A stretch of DNA of 64,000 nt. Source: Aphelocoma coerulescens. Taxonomy: Eukaryota; Chordata; Aves; Passeriformes; Corvidae. The translations under genes and the position numbers were made by a program. The notes below the pieces were generated by a model. The model did not search any database and was not told where the DNA came from. It saw only the letters and a list, made by a program, of their open reading frames with translations. The stretch lies in contig NW_027183513.1 in assembly GCF_041296385.1 (NCBI RefSeq), forward strand, positions 124,001 to 188,000, read 5' to 3'. Below are positions 11,116 to 24,498 of the stretch, piece after piece (within the stretch, counting starts at the first letter, position 1; each line of letters begins with the position of its first letter).

Positions 11116-13383
11116 CAGAAGTGTCAGGAAGGAAAACGTTCCAAAAGCACCCCCTTCTCTTATCAGCATATAAATTGTGCACAACAGGCTGCGGCACCGA
11201 ACCTTCCTTCTCAGATAGACATGCCATCACACTTTTCACTCTTGCAGCTCGGTTGAAAAGCTCCAGCAGCTGCTCCCGCAATAGCAAAAGGTTCTAGAAG
11301 TGAAAGCCAGTTTGGGGCTGCACCTTCTCCTTGCCGCATGTAAGCCACACCAAACTCCCTGATGCACTCTGTCCTCCCCTTCTCAAAGGAGTAGACGGTG
11401 GCATCAGGACACACCTGTGTCCCAGCAGCTGGGTGCCCAGCCGGGAGCAGGAGCAGGGCTGGGGCTGCTCCCAAAGTTGCCCCGCCCCAATGCCAGAGCC
11501 GGACATATGCTGAGGGGGGGCTGGATCAGGCTTTATTGTCCAGCTGCATGCCAGGAGTGAGCACAAAATCTACCTGCATTCTCTGCAGCATGCCATCCTG
11601 GAGCAGAGCCATTGCCAAAGGAAGCCGTGAGCCCGTGCCAAGCCAGTGCCGGAGTGGGATCCTAGCAGCACCTGTGGAAGCCGGGAGAGAGGAGCCCACC
11701 TGGAGCAGGTTCGTGCAGGATTAATCATCCCGTGGCTTCCCACCAGGGTCCTGTTGCTTCCAAAAGGCCCCACAGTGTCACTGTGGCCCCTCGGTTCCAC
11801 CAGGTTCCATAGCGTCACTGTGGTGCCCAGGGTTCCGTCAGCTTCGCCAGCATCCCCACGGTCTGCAGAGCTCCCCGAGCTTCTGTGGTGTCACAGTGGA
11901 GGCAGGGTTGCATCAGGTTCCATAGCATCAGCACGGTCTCCAGGGCTCCCAGAGGTTCTGTGGTGTCACAGTGGAGGCAGGGTTGCATCAGGTTCCATAG
12001 CATCACCACAGTCTCCAGGGCTCCCTGAGCTTCTGTGGTGTCACAGTGGAGGCAGGGTTGCATCAGGTTCCATAGCATCAGCACGGTCTCCAGGGCTCCC
12101 AGAGGTTCTGTGGTGTCACAGAGGAGGCAGGGTTGCATCAGGTTCCATAGCATCACCACGGTCTCCAGGGCTCCAAGAGCTTCTGTGGTGTCACAGAGGA
12201 GGCAGGGTTGCATCAGGTTCAATAGCATCAGCACGGTCTCCAGGGCTCCCCTGAGCTTCTGTGGTGGTGTCACAGAGGAGCCAGGCTTCCTTGTAGTTCC
12301 CCAGCATCACAAAGGCTCTCCTGGGAGCCACGGGTCACAAAGCACCGTGGGCTCTGTGCAGCCCCGCTGTGTCACAATGGCCGCTGGCTTCCACGAGCCC
12401 CCGCAGTGTCCCAGTGGGCCCCGTGGCTTTAGGAGTGGGTGGCTGGGAGTTGGTGCCAGTGGCTGGGGGAGCAGCAGCAGGGACTGTGTGTGGACAGTGC
12501 CATGGCCACTTGTGTGGCCACTGGTGTCTCTGTGCCAGGCACAGCCGTGGTGTGTAACACCGGCTCTGGGTCCTTTGGCTGTGCAGGTGGCAGTCACGGC
12601 CTGGAGCAGGGCTGCTCCCGGGGGACAGCCTGGGGCAGGAGGCTGCTGGAGATTCATTCCCCACACTCCTTGTCATGAGGTGCTCAGAGTGATTGGAAAG
12701 GCTGTTGGCAGCAGGCAGTTCTCTGGGTTCAAGCTGTGGAGCTGTCAGCGGGAATGCAAAGGCCAAGCTGGTGAGCCTTTTGTCCTGGTGCCTTTAGTGT
12801 GTGAGCAGTCCCTGGTGCCGTTGTCTTTGGATCCTGAGTGTGGGAGAGGCAAGGCTTAGGATGGTGCGTAGAGCTGAGAAGGAAAGTGCCGAGAGCAGCG
12901 TGTGTGCTGCTGCTTTGAGGGGTGCAGTTGAAGTTGTAGGCAGCAAGAGCTTTCTCAGCTGGCCCTTTTGTGAGCTCTGCTTTTGCCAGATGACTTCCAT
13001 CTTACCCTCTTACCATCTTAGCCTCTCATTTTTGCATATCCCAAACCCCCTTCCAAACATCCAGCAGCTGCTTGTAAAGAAGAAGTCCTAGAACAAAAAG
13101 CCAGTGCTGCCTTTCATAGCCCCTTTGCTGTCTATGAAGTAGAGGAAAGAAGCTAGTGAGACGCACTTTCTTTCTCAACTCCATAGAGCGCATCCTTCTC
13201 TCAAGGTGGCAGAGTCCTTGGCGGAAGTGAAGCATCTGCAGCTGCAGTTCAGACTGAGAGATGTGCCAGGACAGGAAACATTTGCTGACCTTCCCTGTTC
13301 CCTGTGCAACATGATTCTCGCATCCCAGTCACTTTCACATACCTTCGGTATCCCTGAGTCCAAGCAGCTAAAGCTCACAGAGA
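11116..13383. repeat. Satellite unit 6 (2,268 bp, five 75-bp copies)
   Basis: The 75-bp array is at 11888-12262. It has gccagtggctggg, whereas units 5 and 7 have gccagcggctggg, so variants are shuffled between neighbours. Confidence 0.93.
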
Positions 13384-15651
13384 CAGAAGTGTCAGGAAGG
13401 AAAACGTTCCAAAAGCACCCCCTTCTCTTATCAGCATATAAATTGTGCACAACAGGCTGCGGCACCGAACCTTCCTTCTCAGATAGACATGCCATCACAC
13501 TTTTCACTCTTGCAGCTCGGTTGAAAAGCTCCAGCAGCTGCTCCCGCAATAGCAAAAGGTTCTAGAAGTGAAAGCCAGTTTGGGGCTGCACCTTCTCCTT
13601 GCCGCATGTAAGCCACACCAAACTCCCTGATGCACTCTGTCCTCCCCTTCTCAAAGGAGTAGACGGTGGCATCAGGACACACCTGTGTCCCAGCAGCTGG
13701 GTGCCCAGCCGGGAGCAGGAGCAGGGCTGGGGCTGCTCCCAAAGTTGCCCCGCCCCAATGCCAGAGCCGGACATATGCTGAGGGGGGGCTGGATCAGGCT
13801 TTATTGTCCAGCTGCATGCCAGGAGTGAGCACAAAATCTACCTGCATTCTCTGTAGCATGCCATCCTGGAGCAGAGCCATTGCCAAAGGAAGCCGTCAGC
13901 CCGTGCCAAGCCAGTGCCGGAGTGGGATCCTAGCAGCACCTGTGGAAGCCGGGAGAGAGGAGCCCACCTGGAGCAGGTTCGTGCAGGATTAATCATCCCG
14001 TGGCTTCCCACCAGGGTCCTGTTGCTTCCAAAAGGCCCCACAGTGTCACTGTGGCCCCTCGGTTCCACCAGGTTCCATAGCGTCACTGTGGTGCCCAGGG
14101 TTCCGTCAGCTTCGCCAGCATCCCCACGGTCTGCAGAGCTCCCCGAGCTTCTGTGGTGTCACAGTGGAGGCAGGGTTGCATCAGGTTCCATAGCATCAGC
14201 ACGGTCTCCAGGGCTCCCAGAGGTTCTGTGGTGTCACAGTGGAGGCAGGGTTGCATCAGGTTCCATAGCATCACCACAGTCTCCAGGGCTCCCTGAGCTT
14301 CTGTGGTGTCACAGTGGAGGCAGGGTTGCATCAGGTTCCATAGCATCAGCACGGTCTCCAGGGCTCCCAGAGGTTCTGTGGTGTCACAGAGGAGGCAGGG
14401 TTGCATCAGGTTCCATAGCATCACCACGGTCTCCAGGGCTCCAAGAGCTTCTGTGGTGTCACAGAGGAGGCAGGGTTGCATCAGGTTCAATAGCATCAGC
14501 ACGGTCTCCAGGGCTCCCCTGAGCTTCTGTGGTGGTGTCACAGAGGAGCCAGGCTTCCTTGTAGTTCCCCAGCATCACAAAGGCTCTCCTGGGAGCCACG
14601 GGTCACAAAGCACCGTGGGCTCTGTGCAGCCCCGCTGTGTCACAATGGCCGCTGGCTTCCACGAGCCCCCGCAGTGTCCCAGTGGGCCCCGTGGCTTTAG
14701 GAGTGGGTGGCTGGGAGTTGGTGCCAGCGGCTGGGGGAGCAGCAGCAGGGACTGTGTGTGGACAGTGCCATGGCCACTTGTGTGGCCACTGGTGTCTCTG
14801 TGCCAGGCACAGCCGTGGTGTGTAACACCGGCTCTGGGTCCTTTGGCTGTGCAGGTGGCAGTCACGGCCTGGAGCAGGGCTGCTCCCGGGGGACAGCCTG
14901 GGGCAGGAGGCTGCTGGAGATTCATTCCCCACACTCCTTGTCATGAGGTGCTCAGAGTGATTGGAAAGGCTGTTGGCAGCAGGCAGTTCTCTGGGTTCAA
15001 GCTGTGGAGCTGTCAGCGGGAATGCAAAGGCCAAGCTGGTGAGCCTTTTGTCCTGGTGCCTTTAGTGTGTGAGCAGTCCCTGGTGCCGTTGTCTTTGGAT
15101 CCTGAGTGTGGGAGAGGCAAGGCTTAGGATGGTGCGTAGAGCTGAGAAGGAAAGTGCCGAGAGCAGCGTGTGTGCTGCTGCTTTGAGGGGTGCAGTTGAA
15201 GTTGTAGGCAGCAAGAGCTTTCTCAGCTGGCCCTTTTGTGAGCTCTGCTTTTGCCAGATGACTTCCATCTTACCCTCTTACCATCTTAGCCTCTCATTTT
15301 TGCATATCCCAAACCCCCTTCCAAACATCCAGCAGCTGCTTGTAAAGAAGAAGTCCTAGAACAAAAAGCCAGTGCTGCCTTTCATAGCCCCTTTGCTGTC
15401 TATGAAGTAGAGGAAAGAAGCTAGTGAGACGCACTTTCTTTCTCAACTCCATAGAGCGCATCCTTCTCTCAAGGTGGCAGAGTCCTTGGCGGAAGTGAAG
15501 CATCTGCAGCTGCAGTTCAGACTGAGATATGTGCCAGGACAGGAAACATTTGCTGACCTTCCCTGTTCCCTGTGCAACATGATTCTCGCATCCCAGTCAC
15601 TTTCACATACCTTCGGTATCCCTGAGTCCAAGCAGCTAAAGCTCACAGAGA
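13384..15651. repeat. Satellite unit 7 (2,268 bp, five 75-bp copies)
   Basis: The 75-bp array is at 14156-14530. Private changes include ctgtagcatg near 13852 and ccgtcagc near 13894. Confidence 0.93.
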
Positions 15652-17844
15652 CAGAAGTGTCAGGAAGGAAAACGTTCCAAAAGCACCCCCTTCTCTTATC
15701 AGCATATAAATTGTGCACAACAGGCTGCGGCACCGAACCTTCCTTCTCAGATAGACATGCCATCACACTTTTCACTCTTGCAGCTCGGTTGAAAAGCTCC
15801 AGCAGCTGCTCCCGCAATAGCAAAAGGTTCTAGAAGTGAAAGCCAGTTTGGGGCTGCACCTTCTCCTTGCCGCATGTAAGCCACACCAAACTCCCTGATG
15901 CACTCTGTCCTCCCCTTCTCAAAGGAGTAGACGGTGGCATCAGGACACACCTGTGTCCCAGCAGCTGGGTGCCCAGCCGGGAGCAGGAGCAGGGCTGGGG
16001 CTGCTCCCAAAGTTGCCCCGCCCCAATGCCAGAGCCGGACATATGCTGAGGGGGGGCTGGATCAGGCTTTATTGTCCAGCTGCATGCCAGGAGTGAGCAC
16101 AAAATCTACCTGCATTCTCTGCAGCATGCCATCCTGGAGCAGAGCCATTGCCAAAGGAAGCCGTGAGCCCGTGCCAAGCCAGTGCCGGAGTGGGATCCTA
16201 GCAGCACCTGTGGAAGCCGGGAGAGAGGAGCCCACCTGGAGCAGGTTTGTGCAGGATTAATCATCCCGTGGCTTCCCACCAGGGTCCTGTTGCTTCCAAA
16301 AGGCCCCACAGTGTCACTGTGGCCCCTCGGTTCCACCAGGTTCCATAGCGTCACTGTGGTGCCCAGGGTTCCGTCAGCTTCGCCAGCATCCCCACGGTCT
16401 GCAGAGCTCCCCGAGCTTCTGTGGTGTCACAGTGGAGGCAGGGTTGCATCAGGTTCCATAGCATCAGCACGGTCTCCAGGGCTCCCAGAGGTTCTGTGGT
16501 GTCACAGTGGAGGCAGGGTTGCATCAGGTTCCATAGCATCAGCACGGTCTCCAGGGCTCCCAGAGGTTCTGTGGTGTCACAGAGGAGGCAGGGTTGCATC
16601 AGGTTCCATAGCATCACCACGGTCTCCAGGGCTCCAAGAGCTTCTGTGGTGTCACAGAGGAGGCAGGGTTGCATCAGGTTCAATAGCATCAGCACGGTCT
16701 CCAGGGCTCCCCTGAGCTTCTGTGGTGGTGTCACAGAGGAGCCAGGCTTCCTTGTAGTTCCCCAGCATCACAAAGGCTCTCCTGGGAGCCACGAGTCACA
16801 AAGCACCGTGGGCTCTGTGCAGCCCCGCTGTGTCACAATGGCCGCTGGCTTCCACGAGCCCCCGCAGTGTCCCAGTGGGCCCCGTGGCTTTAGGAGTGGG
16901 TGGCTGGGAGTTGGTGCCAGTGGCTGGGGGAGCAGCAGCAGGGACTGTGTGTGGACAGTGCCATGGCCACTTGTGTGGCCACTGGTGTCTCTGTGCCAGG
17001 CACAGCCGTGGTGTGTAACACCGGCTCTGGGTCCTTTGGCTGTGCAGGTGGCAGTCACGGCCTGGAGCAGGGCTGCTCCCGGGGGACAGCCTGGGGCAGG
17101 AGGCTGCTGGAGATTCATTCCCCACACTCCTTGTCATGAGGTGCTCAGAGTGATTGGAAAGGCTGTTGGCAGCAGGCAGTTCTCTGGGTTCAAGCTGTGG
17201 AGCTGTCAGCGGGAATGCAAAGGCCAAGCTGGTGAGCCTTTTGTCCTGGTGCCTTTAGTGTGTGAGCAGTCCCTGGTGCCGTTGTCTTTGGATCCTGAGT
17301 GTGGGAGAGGCAAGGCTTAGGATGGTGCGTAGAGCTGAGAAGGAAAGTGCCGAGAGCAGCGTGTGTGCTGCTGCTTTGAGGGGTGCAGTTGAAGTTGTAG
17401 GCAGCAAGAGCTTTCTCAGCTGGCCCTTTTGTGAGCTCTGCTTTTGCCAGATGACTTCCATCTTACCCTCTTACCATCTTAGCCTCTCATTTTTGCATAT
17501 CCCAAACCCCCTTCCAAACATCCAGCAGCTGCTTGTAAAGAAGAAGTCCTAGAACAAAAAGCCAGTGCTGCCTTTCATAGCCCCTTTGCTGTCTATGAAG
17601 TAGAGGAAAGAAGCTAGTGAGACGCACTTTCTTTCTCAACTCCATAGAGCGCATCCTTCTCTCAAGGTGGCAGAGTCCTTGGCGGAAGTGAAGCATCTGC
17701 AGCTGCAGTTCAGACTGAGAGATGTGCCAGGACAGGAAACATTTGCTGACCTTCCCTGTTCCCTGTGCAACATGATTCTCGCATCCCAGTCACTTTCACA
17801 TACCTTCGGTATCCCTGAGTCCAAGCAGCTAAAGCTCACAGAGA
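15652..17844. repeat. Satellite unit 8 (2,193 bp, four 75-bp copies)
   Basis: The 75-bp array is at 16424-16723. It matches unit 1 in array length, in the T variant near 16246 and in cacgagtcac. Confidence 0.93.
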
Positions 17845-20112
17845 CAGAAGTGTCAGGAAGGAAAACGTTCCAAAAGCACCCCCTTCTCTTATCAGCATAT
17901 AAATTGTGCACAACAGGCTGCGGCACCGAACCTTCCTTCTCAGATAGACATGCCATCACACTTTTCACTCTTGCAGCTCGGTTGAAAAGCTCCAGCAGCT
18001 GCTCCCGCAATAGCAAAAGGTTCTAGAAGTGAAAGCCAGTTTGGGGCTGCACCTTCTCCTTGCCGCATGTAAGCCACACCAAACTCCCTGATGCACTCTG
18101 TCCTCCCCTTCTCAAAGGAGTAGACGGTGGCATCAGGACACACCTGTGTCCCAGCAGCTGGGTGCCCAGCCGGGAGCAGGAGCAGGGCTGGGGCTGCTCC
18201 CAAAGTTGCCCCGCCCCAATGCCAGAGCCGGACATATGCTGAGGGGGGGCTGGATCAGGCTTTATTGTCCAGCTGCATGCCAGGAGTGAGCACAAAATCT
18301 ACCTGCATTCTCTGCAGCATGCCATCCTGGAGCAGAGCCATTGCCAAAGGAAGCCGTGAGCCCGTGCCAAGCCAGTGCCGGAGTGGGATCCTAGCAGCAC
18401 CTGTGGAAGCCGGGAGAGAGGAGCCCACCTGGAGCAGGTTCGTGCAGGATTAATCATCCCGTGGCTTCCCACCAGGGTCCTGTTGCTTCCAAAAGGCCCC
18501 ACAGTGTCACTGTGGCCCCTCGGTTCCACCAGGTTCCATAGCGTCACTGTGGTGCCCAGGGTTCCGTCAGCTTCGCCAGCATCCCCACGGTCTGCAGAGC
18601 TCCCCGAGCTTCTGTGGTGTCACAGTGGAGGCAGGGTTGCATCAGGTTCCATAGCATCAGCACGGTCTCCAGGGCTCCCAGAGGTTCTGTGGTGTCACAG
18701 TGGAGGCAGGGTTGCATCAGGTTCCATAGCATCACCACAGTCTCCAGGGCTCCCTGAGCTTCTGTGGTGTCACAGTGGAGGCAGGGTTGCATCAGGTTCC
18801 ATAGCATCAGCACGGTCTCCAGGGCTCCCAGAGGTTCTGTGGTGTCACAGAGGAGGCAGGGTTGCATCAGGTTCCATAGCATCACCACGGTCTCCAGGGC
18901 TCCAAGAGCTTCTGTGGTGTCACAGAGGAGGCAGGGTTGCATCAGGTTCAATAGCATCAGCACGGTCTCCAGGGCTCCCCTGAGCTTCTGTGGTGGTGTC
19001 ACAGAGGAGCCAGGCTTCCTTGTAGTTCCCCAGCATCACAAAGGCTCTCCTGGGAGCCACGAGTCACAAAGCACCGTGGGCTCTGTGCAGCCCCGCTGTG
19101 TCACAATGGCCGCTGGCTTCCACGAGCCCCCGCAGTGTCCCAGTGGGCCCCGTGGCTTTAGGAGTGGGTGGCTGGGAGTTGGTGCCAGTGGCTGGGGGAG
19201 CAGCAGCAGGGACTGTGTGTGGACAGTGCCATGGCCACTTGTGTGGCCACTGGTGTCTCTGTGCCAGGCACAGCCGTGGTGTGTAACACCGGCTCTGGGT
19301 CCTTTGGCTGTGCAGGTGGCAGTCACGGCCTGGAGCAGGGCTGCTCCCGGGGGACAGCCTGGGGCAGGAGGCTGCTGGAGATTCATTCCCCACACTCCTT
19401 GTCATGAGGTGCTCAGAGTGATTGGAAAGGCTGTTGGCAGCAGGCAGTTCTCTGGGTTCAAGCTGTGGAGCTGTCAGCGGGAATGCAAAGGCCAAGCTGG
19501 TGAGCCTTTTGTCCTGGTGCCTTTAGTGTGTGAGCAGTCCCTGGTGCCGTTGTCTTTGGATCCTGAGTGTGGGAGAGGCAAGGCTTAGGATGGTGCGTAG
19601 AGCTGAGAAGGAAAGTGCCGAGAGCAGCGTGTGTGCTGCTGCTTTGAGGGGTGCAGCTGAAGTTGTAGGCAGCAAGAGCTTTCTCAGCTGGCCCTTTTGT
19701 GAGCTCTGCTTTTGCCAGATGACTTCCATCTTACCCTCTTACCATCTTAGCCTCTCATTTTTGCATATCCCAAACCCCCTTCCAAACATCCAGCAGCTGC
19801 TTGTAAAGAAGAAGTCCTAGAACAAAAAGCCAGTGCTGCCTTTCATAGCCCCTTTGCTGTCTATGAAGTAGAGGAAAGAAGCTAGTGAGATGCACTTTCT
19901 TTCTCAACTCCATAGAGCGCATCCTTCTCTCAAGGTGGCAGAGTCCTTGGCGGAAGTGAAGCATCTGCAGCTGCAGTTCAGACTGAGAGATGTGCCAGGA
20001 CAGGAAACATTTGCTGACCTTCCCTGTTCCCTGTGCAACATGATTCTCGCATCCCAGTCACTTTCACATACCTTCGGTATCCCTGAGTCCAAGCAGCTAA
20101 AGCTCACAGAGA
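17845..20112. repeat. Satellite unit 9 (2,268 bp, five 75-bp copies)
   Basis: The 75-bp array is at 18617-18991. It shares the gagatgcac and gcagctgaag variants with unit 4, located 11,115 bp upstream. Confidence 0.93.
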
Positions 20113-22230
20113 CAGAAGTGTCAGGAAGGAAAACGTTCCAAAAGCACCCCCTTCTCTTATCAGCATATAAATTGTGCACAACAGGCTGCGGCACCGAACC
20201 TTCCTTCTCAGATAGACATGCCATCACACTTTTCACTCTTGCAGCTCGGTTGAAAAGCTCCAGCAGCTGCTCCCGCAATAGCAAAAGGTTCTAGAAGTGA
20301 AAGCCAGTTTGGGGCTGCACCTTCTCCTTGCCGCATGTAAGCCACACCAAACTCCCTGATGCACTCTGTCCTCCCCTTCTCAAAGGAGTAGACGGTGGCA
20401 TCAGGACACACCTGTGTCCCAGCAGCTGGGTGCCCAGCCGGGAGCAGGAGCAGGGCTGGGGCTGCTCCCAAAGTTGCCCCGCCCCAATGCCAGAGCCGGA
20501 CATATGCTGAGGGGGGGCTGGATCAGGCTTTATTGTCCAGCTGCATGCCAGGAGTGAGCACAAAATCTACCTGCATTCTCTGCAGCATGCCATCCTGGAG
20601 CAGAGCCATTGCCAAAGGAAGCCGTGAGCCCGTGCCAAGCCAGTGCCGGAGTGGGATCCTAGCAGCACCTGTGGAAGCCGGGAGAGAGGAGCCCACCTGG
20701 AGCAGGTTCGTGCAGGATTAATCATCCCGTGGCTTCCCACCAGGGTCCTGTTGCTTCCAAAAGGCCCCACAGTGTCACTGTGGCCCCTCGGTTCCACCAG
20801 GTTCCATAGCGTCACTGTGGTGCCCAGGGTTCCGTCAGCTTCGCCAGCATCCCCACGGTCTGCAGAGCTCCCCGAGCTTCTGTGGTGTCACAGTGGAGGC
20901 AGGGTTGCATCAGGTTCCATAGCATCAGCACGGTCTCCAGGGCTCCCAGAGGTTCTGTGGTGTCACAGTGGAGGCAGGGTTGCATCAGGTTCCATAGCAT
21001 CACCACAGTCTCCAGGGCTCCCTGAGCTTCTGTGGTGTCACAGTGGAGGCAGGGTTGCATCAGGTTCCATAGCATCACCACGGTCTCCAGGGCTCCCCTG
21101 AGCTTCTGTGGTGGTGTCACAGAGGAGCCAGGCTTCCTTGTAGTTCCCCAGCATCACAAAGGCTCTCCTGGGAGCCACGGGTCACAAAGCACCGTGGGCT
21201 CTGTGCAGCCCCGCTGTGTCACAATGGCCGCTGGCTTCCACGAGCCCCCGCAGTGTCCCAGTGGGCCCCGTAGCTTTAGGAGTGGGTGGCTGGGAGTTGG
21301 TGCCAGCGGCTGGGGGAGCAGCAGCAGGGACTGTGTGTGGACAGTGCCATGGCCACTTGTGTGGCCACTGGTGTCTCTGTGCCAGGCACAGCCGTGGTGT
21401 GTAACACCGGCTCTGGGTCCTTTGGCTGTGCAGGTGGCAGTCACGGCCTGGAGCAGGGCTGCTCCCGGGGGACAGCCTGGGGCAGGAGGCTGCTGGAGAT
21501 TCATTCCCCACACTCCTTGTCATGAGGTGCTCAGAGTGATTGGAAAGGCTGTTGGCAGCAGGCAGTTCTCTGGGTTCAAGCTGTGGAGCTGTCAGCGGGA
21601 ATGCAAAGGCCAAGCTGGTGAGCCTTTTGTCCTGGTGCCTTTAGTGTGTGAGCAGTCCCTGGTGCCGTTGTCTTTGGATCCTGAGTGTGGGAGAGGCAAG
21701 GCTTAGGATGGTGCGTAGAGCTGAGAAGGAAAGTGCCGAGAGCAGCGTGTGTGCTGCTGCTTTGAGGGGTGCAGTTGAAGTTGTAGGCAGCAAGAGCTTT
21801 CTCAGCTGGCCCTTTTGTGAGCTCTGCTTTTGCCAGATGACTTCCATCTTACCCTCTTACCATCTTAGCCTCTCATTTTTGCATATCCCAAACCCCCTTC
21901 CAAACATCCAGCAGCTGCTTGTAAAGAAGAAGTCCTAGAACAAAAAGCCAGTGCTGCCTTTCATAGCCCCTTTGCTGTCTATGAAGTAGAGGAAAGAAGC
22001 TAGTGAGACGCACTTTCTTTCTCAACTCCATAGAGCGCATCCTTCTCTCAAGGTGGCAGAGTCCTTGGCGGAAGTGAAGCATCTGCAGCTGCAGTTCAGA
22101 CTGAGAGATGTGCCAGGACAGGAAACATTTGCTGACCTTCCCTGTTCCCTGTGCAACATGATTCTCGCATCCCAGTCACTTTCACATACCTTCGGTATCC
22201 CTGAGTCCAAGCAGCTAAAGCTCACAGAGA
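20113..22230. repeat. Satellite unit 10 (2,118 bp, three 75-bp copies)
   Basis: The 75-bp array is at 20885-21109. It is the counterpart of unit 5. A private change, cgtagcttt for cgtggcttt, lies near 21271. Confidence 0.93.
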
Positions 22231-24498
22231 CAGAAGTGTCAGGAAGGAAAACGTTCCAAAAGCACCCCCTTCTCTTATCAGCATATAAATTGTGCACAAC
22301 AGGCTGCGGCACCGAACCTTCCTTCTCAGATAGACATGCCATCACACTTTTCACTCTTGCAGCTCGGTTGAAAAGCTCCAGCAGCTGCTCCCGCAATAGC
22401 AAAAGGTTCTAGAAGTGAAAGCCAGTTTGGGGCTGCACCTTCTCCTTGCCGCATGTAAGCCACACCAAACTCCCTGATGCACTCTGTCCTCCCCTTCTCA
22501 AAGGAGTAGACGGTGGCATCAGGACACACCTGTGTCCCAGCAGCTGGGTGCCCAGCCGGGAGCAGGAGCAGGGCTGGGGCTGCTCCCAAAGTTGCCCCGC
22601 CCCAATGCCAGAGCCGGACATATGCTGAGGGGGGGCTGGATCAGGCTTTATTGTCCAGCTGCATGCCAGGAGTGAGCACAAAATCTACCTGCATTCTCTG
22701 CAGCATGCCATCCTGGAGCAGAGCCATTGCCAAAGGAAGCCGTGAGCCCGTGCCAAGCCAGTGCCGGAGTGGGATCCTAGCAGCACCTGTGGAAGCCGGG
22801 AGAGAGGAGCCCACCTGGAGCAGGTTCGTGCAGGATTAATCATCCCGTGGCTTCCCACCAGGGTCCTGTTGCTTCCAAAAGGCCCCACAGTGTCACTGTG
22901 GCCCCTCGGTTCCACCAGGTTCCATAGCGTCACTGTGGTGCCCAGGGTTCCGTCAGCTTCGCCAGCATCCCCACGGTCTGCAGAGCTCCCCGAGCTTCTG
23001 TGGTGTCACAGTGGAGGCAGGGTTGCATCAGGTTCCATAGCATCAGCACGGTCTCCAGGGCTCCCAGAGGTTCTGTGGTGTCACAGTGGAGGCAGGGTTG
23101 CATCAGGTTCCATAGCATCACCACAGTCTCCAGGGCTCCCTGAGCTTCTGTGGTGTCACAGTGGAGGCAGGGTTGCATCAGGTTCCATAGCATCAGCACG
23201 GTCTCCAGGGCTCCCAGAGGTTCTGTGGTGTCACAGAGGAGGCAGGGTTGCATCAGGTTCCATAGCATCACCACGGTCTCCAGGGCTCCAAGAGCTTCTG
23301 TGGTGTCACAGAGGAGGCAGGGTTGCATCAGGTTCAATAGCATCAGCACGGTCTCCAGGGCTCCCCTGAGCTTCTGTGGTGGTGTCACAGAGGAGCCAGG
23401 CTTCCTTGTAGTTCCCCAGCATCACAAAGGCTCTCCTGGGAGCCACGGGTCACAAAGCACCGTGGGCTCTGTGCAGCCCCGCTGTGTCACAATGGCCGCT
23501 GGCTTCCACGAGCCCCCGCAGTGTCCCAGTGGGCCCCGTGGCTTTAGGAGTGGGTGGCTGGGAGTTGGTGCCAGCGGCTGGGGGAGCAGCAGCAGGGACT
23601 GTGTGTGGACAGTGCCATGGCCACTTGTGTGGCCACTGGTGTCTCTGTGCCAGGCACAGCCGTGGTGTGTAACACCGGCTCTGGGTCCTTTGGCTGTGCA
23701 GGTGGCAGTCACGGCCTGGAGCAGGGCTGCTCCCGGGGGACAGCCTGGGGCAGGAGGCTGCTGGAGATTCATTCCCCACACTCCTTGTCATGAGGTGCTC
23801 AGAGTGATTGGAAAGGCTGTTGGCAGCAGGCAGTTCTCTGGGTTCAAGCTGTGGAGCTGTCAGCGGGAATGCAAAGGCCAAGCTGGTGAGCCTTTTGTCC
23901 TGGTGCCTTTAGTGTGTGAGCAGTCCCTGGTGCCGTTGTCTTTGGATCCTGAGTGTGGGAGAGGCAAGGCTTAGGATGGTGCGTAGAGCTGAGAAGGAAA
24001 GTGCCGAGAGCAGCGTGTGTGCTGCTGCTTTGAGGGGTGCAGTTGAAGTTGTAGGCAGCAAGAGCTTTCTCAGCTGGCCCTTTTGTGAGCTCTGCTTTTG
24101 CCAGATGACTTCCATCTTACCCTCTTACCATCTTAGCCTCTCATTTTTGCATATCCCAAACCCCCTTCCAAACATCCAGCAGCTGCTTGTAAAGAAGAAG
24201 TCCTAGAACAAAAAGCCAGTGCTGCCTTTCATAGCCCCTTTGCTGTCTATGAAGTAGAGGAAAGAAGCTAGTGAGACGCACTTTCTTTCTCAACTCCATA
24301 GAGCGCATCCTTCTCTCAAGGTGGCAGAGTCCTTGGCGGAAGTGAAGCATCTGCAGCTGCAGTTCAGACTGAGAGATGTGCCAGGACAGGAAACATTTGC
24401 TGACCTTCCCTGTTCCCTGTGCAACATGATTCTCGCATCCCAGTCACTTTCACATACCTTCGGTACCCCTGAGTCCAAGCAGCTAAAGCTCACAGAGA
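22231..24498. repeat. Satellite unit 11 (2,268 bp, five 75-bp copies)
   Basis: The 75-bp array is at 23003-23377. Counterpart of unit 6. Private change ggtacccct for ggtatccct near 24467. Confidence 0.93.

Larger units (their letters stand above)
6730..17844. repeat. Higher-order repeat block A (units 4-8, 11,115 bp)
   Basis: The five units have lengths 2268, 2118, 2268, 2268 and 2193 bp. The same series in the same order follows immediately at 17845-28959. Shared markers at matching positions include gagatgcac in the first unit and the three-copy minisatellite in the second. Confidence 0.88.
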